Assembly: GCA_002420145.1 (NCBI GenBank)
Contig: DIHL01000030.1
Location: 1 to 64,000, forward strand
DNA: 64,000 nucleotides
Reading direction: 5' to 3'
Source: Bacteroidetes bacterium UBA5697
GTDB lineage: Bacteria; Bacteroidota; Bacteroidia; B-17B0; Aurantibacillaceae
The translations under genes and the position numbers were made by a program. Shown piece after piece: positions 61,886-64,000 of the stretch (within the stretch, counting starts at the first letter, position 1; every line of letters starts with the position of its first letter). The notes beneath the pieces are model-generated. The model saw only the letters and a program-made list of their open reading frames with translations. It was not told where the DNA came from and did no database searches.

Positions 61886-61909
61886 TTTAACAACTTAAAA
61901 CCTCAGATT

Positions 61910-62590
61910 ATGTTTGATCAAAATGAATTTAAAAAATACGCCACAAAACATGTTGGCATCAGTAGCTTAACTTACGATAGTTATGTATCAGCTATTACTC
62001 CAGGAATTAGAAACTTAACTCCAAATATTATTGAAGAAAGACAATTAAACGTTTCGGTATTAGATGTATTTTCTCGTTTAATGATGGATCGTATTATCTT
62101 TTTAGGCACTGGAATTAACGACCAAGTAGCAAACATTGTTCAAGCTCAATTATTATTCTTAGAGTCGGTTGATTCTAAAAAAGACATTCAAATTTACTTA
62201 AACTCACCAGGTGGTTCTGTTTATGCTGGTTTAGGAATTTATGATACGATGCAAATTATTAAACCAGATGTAGCAACTATTTGTACAGGTATGGCTGCAA
62301 GTATGGGTGCAGTATTGCAATGTGCAGGTGCTAAAGGAAAACGTACGGCATTAAAACATGCTCGTATTATGATTCACCAACCATTAGGTGGAGCAGAAGG
62401 ACAAGCGTCTGATATCGAAATTACAGCTCGTGAGATTCAAAAATTAAAGAAAGAGTTATACGAAATCATCGCGTTACACAGTGGACAAACTTATGAGAAA
62501 GTTTGGGCGGATAGTGATCGTGATTACTGGATGATTGCTCAAGAAGCAAAAGATTACGGTATGATTGACGAAGTTTTAATTAAAAAATAA
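61910..62590 (+). CDS. clpP: ATP-dependent Clp protease proteolytic subunit
   Basis: This 226-residue serine protease subunit assembles as a tetradecamer with ClpX or ClpA. The catalytic triad is Ser131 in GMAASMGAVL, His156 in IHQPLGGAEGQ and, by spacing, Asp205 in SDRDYWM; LNSPGGSVYAGLGIYDTM is also present. ATG 61910 (MFDQNEF) is used because an in-frame extension to 61844 crosses the promoter. No clpX is nearby in the window. Confidence 0.97.
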   Translation: MFDQNEFKKYATKHVGISSLTYDSYVSAITPGIRNLTPNIIEERQLNVSVLDVFSRLMMDRIIFLGTGINDQVANIVQAQLLFLESVDSKKDIQIYLNSPGGSVYAGLGIYDTMQIIKPDVATICTGMAASMGAVLQCAGAKGKRTALKHARIMIHQPLGGAEGQASDIEITAREIQKLKKELYEIIALHSGQTYEKVWADSDRDYWMIAQEAKDYGMIDEVLIKK

Positions 62591-62605
62591 ACTAAATGTT
62601 ATAAG

Positions 62606-62638
62606 AAAAGCCCTGATAAGTTTATCAGGGCTTTTTAT
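62606..62638. terminator. Bidirectional terminator between clpP and the RNA-ligase-like gene
   Basis: A 10-bp stem GCCCTGATAA/TTATCAGGGC is flanked by A and T tracts; the minus-strand stop codon overlaps its end. Confidence 0.9.
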
Positions 62639-63177
62639 TTTTCAAAACTAAAGGTTTCGTATACCTCCCATCTATCATTCAAATGCTTTAGTAAACAAAT
62701 ATCTTTACAAGTGAACGTTGCTTCAAATGTTCTGTCTTTGTATTCTTCCCACATTTTATAAAACATAGGTTTCTTTAAATCTCTAAAAGCAATAGTTACA
62801 TGTGGATGAAACCCTCGCATATCATCTGATTGATTAAATAATTGAAGATGTTGTTTGGCATATTTCACCAATTGCTGCTGCATCTGGCATAAAAAATCAT
62901 TTTTTTGCACATTAACAAATATAACTCTAGGTTCAAAACAAGAAAAGCCAGATAATGAAATTTGAAACTCTTTTTCAAAAGAAAAATCTTGAAGAGAGCT
63001 AATTAACTTTTCCTCTTTATCTTCTTCCCAACTAAAAGGCATATGCAAGGTAATATGCCCTGGTGAACGCAAAGCGCCTTTTGTTCCATATACTTCAAAA
63101 ATGTTTTTCTTAAGCTCTTGAATTTGACTTAATAAAGGTTCGGAAGGAACAACAGCTATGAAATACTTTTGAAGCAC
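62635..63177 (-). CDS. 2'-5' RNA ligase / cyclic phosphodiesterase family protein
   Basis: This 180-residue protein has two HxT motifs, HITLHMPF (about 41-48) and HPHVTIAF (about 124-131), which form the active site of the 2H phosphoesterase family. The reaction in vivo is unknown; members open cyclic phosphates in RNA or nucleotides. The start is GTG at 63177, with no nearby ATG. It overlaps neither neighbour but lies 3 bases downstream of the SpoIIE phosphatase gene, as part of one transcript. Confidence 0.88.
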   Translation of the reverse strand: MLQKYFIAVVPSEPLLSQIQELKKNIFEVYGTKGALRSPGHITLHMPFSWEEDKEEKLISSLQDFSFEKEFQISLSGFSCFEPRVIFVNVQKNDFLCQMQQQLVKYAKQHLQLFNQSDDMRGFHPHVTIAFRDLKKPMFYKMWEEYKDRTFEATFTCKDICLLKHLNDRWEVYETFSFEK

Positions 63178-63180
63178 CGT

Positions 63181-64000
63181 TTATATTTTTATACCAATTA
63201 TTAATATATCATCTACCTGTTCTTGATTTCCTTTCCAATTTGTGAAAGCTAATTCTAACTCCTGTTTTTGATGAGTTAAAGGAGCATCTTTTATTTTTAA
63301 TAACAAATCATTTAATTGTCTGTATTTAAACTTCTTTCCTTTTGGTCCGCCAAACTGATCAGCAAAACCATCCGTGTATAAGTAAAGTGCATCACCAGCT
63401 TTTAATTCTATAGTCTGTAATGAGAACATTTCTGTTTTCTCACCTTTACCAACTGGCATTTTATCCTTTGCCAATTCTATAATTTCATTATTTCTAATGA
63501 GTATGGGTTCATTATTAGCAGCTGCATAAGTTATTGTTCTCGATTCCGCTCTCACGCCTTGGAGTGATGACAAGCTTGTGTCAATACAAATTAAAATGCC
63601 ATCCATGCCATCTTTTTGTCCACCATCACTAATCGTAGAAATCAACCGCTCTCTCACATAATTAAAGATCTCATTAGGTTTTTCAATGTTCTTTTCTTTA
63701 ATGGCTTCACTCAAAAAACCCATATTTAATAAACTCATAAAAGCACCAGGCACACCATGGCCTGTGCTGTCACAAACACCTAAGTAGAATTTATTATTAT
63801 GTTTGGTTGCCCAATAAAAATCTCCACTCACAATATCTTTTGGATTGAAGTAAATGAAATTATTAGGGATGTTTTGAGTAATAAAATCAGAATTAGCAAT
63901 TAAAGCGGTTTGAATTCGCTTAGCATAATGAATAGAATCTAAAGTTTCTTTTTGATGTTCTTCTACTATTTCTTTTTGAACTTGTAATTCGGCTTTTTGA
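63181..64000 (-). CDS. SpoIIE-family protein phosphatase, 5' end cut by the window
   Basis: The frame runs off the right edge: 272 codons are visible, without the start. The upstream part reads QKEIVEEHQKETLDSIHYAKRIQTAL, the same pattern as the TPR-phosphatase at 21336 (DVMDSIHYAKYIQGSML). The catalytic domain has SGDFYWATK, CDSTGHGVPGAFMS, GMDGIL and YTDGFADQFGGPKGKKFKY. A Met near the window's visible domain start is only an internal GTG codon, not a true start. The missing part probably holds a TPR or sensor region. Confidence 0.92.
   Translation of the reverse strand, partial: QKAELQVQKEIVEEHQKETLDSIHYAKRIQTALIANSDFITQNIPNNFIYFNPKDIVSGDFYWATKHNNKFYLGVCDSTGHGVPGAFMSLLNMGFLSEAIKEKNIEKPNEIFNYVRERLISTISDGGQKDGMDGILICIDTSLSSLQGVRAESRTITYAAANNEPILIRNNEIIELAKDKMPVGKGEKTEMFSLQTIELKAGDALYLYTDGFADQFGGPKGKKFKYRQLNDLLLKIKDAPLTHQKQELELAFTNWKGNQEQVDDILIIGIKI

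Noticed and set aside
61844..61909. N-terminal extension of clpP
   Set aside because: It covers the TTTG/TATATTTG promoter; MFDQNEF at 61910 is a sound start.
1..64000. CRISPR arrays, tRNA or rRNA genes and prophage
   Set aside because: I looked for regularly spaced repeats, cloverleaf-like segments and phage-type genes and saw none; a covariance-model scan could still find a tRNA that I missed.

Overview
The window is AT-rich chromosomal DNA from a member of the Bacteroidota, judged by eye at roughly one third G+C. The evidence is type IX secretion (T9SS) sorting domains of both the type A and gliding-associated type B kinds, SprB-like repeats, TPR-SpoIIE phosphatases, a HisB fusion with a long-form HisG, DUF3109 and TIGR01777 proteins, a DarA-like flavodoxin, and several promoters with the Bacteroidota -7 element TAnnTTTG. 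I cannot name a genus. I see no tRNA, rRNA, CRISPR array, prophage or transposase gene.

Layout. 80-4915 is a signalling locus: a hybrid histidine kinase with receiver and Hpt domains, an NtrC-type sigma-54 activator, a sigma-54-like promoter, a small unknown ORF and a stand-alone receiver. 5078-8480 holds exbB, exbD, a TonB-like gene and folC. 8547-12581 (minus strand) encodes a 950-residue surface protein and a radical SAM/SPASM enzyme; kynU follows. 13961-21298 is a complete histidine operon, hisG-D-C-B-H-A-F-IE, behind a 25-codon leader peptide with four consecutive His codons and an attenuator. 21336-27439 holds a SpoIIE phosphatase, tatC, a CMD-family protein, a PorT-like barrel and kup. 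27639-33258 is a run of three T9SS cargo genes, followed by an orphan sensor kinase and a FecB/FecCD/ATPase importer (34294-37238).

The second half is mostly housekeeping: efp, accA, ispE, an M1 aminopeptidase carrying a T9SS tail, a bestrophin-like channel, hemE, a ferredoxin-like protein, a TIGR01777 epimerase and glmS. 48768-55754 is a MoxR/DUF58/DUF4350/DUF4129/SpoIIM/RDD membrane gene cluster. The right end holds a DUF3109 protein, a DarA-like flavodoxin, another TonB-like protein, small lipoproteins, a Lys/Ala/Pro histone-H1-like protein, clpP, a 2'-5' RNA ligase-like protein and a SpoIIE phosphatase cut by the window edge.

The most unusual signals are non-coding. At least six kinds of small palindromic or inverted-repeat elements sit between genes. 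One 21-bp palindrome is inserted cleanly inside another repeat at 34231-34277, and an apparently empty version of that site lies at 39003-39028 in the same window. The other notable signals are the his attenuator and a sigma-54 promoter directly downstream of a sigma-54 activator gene.
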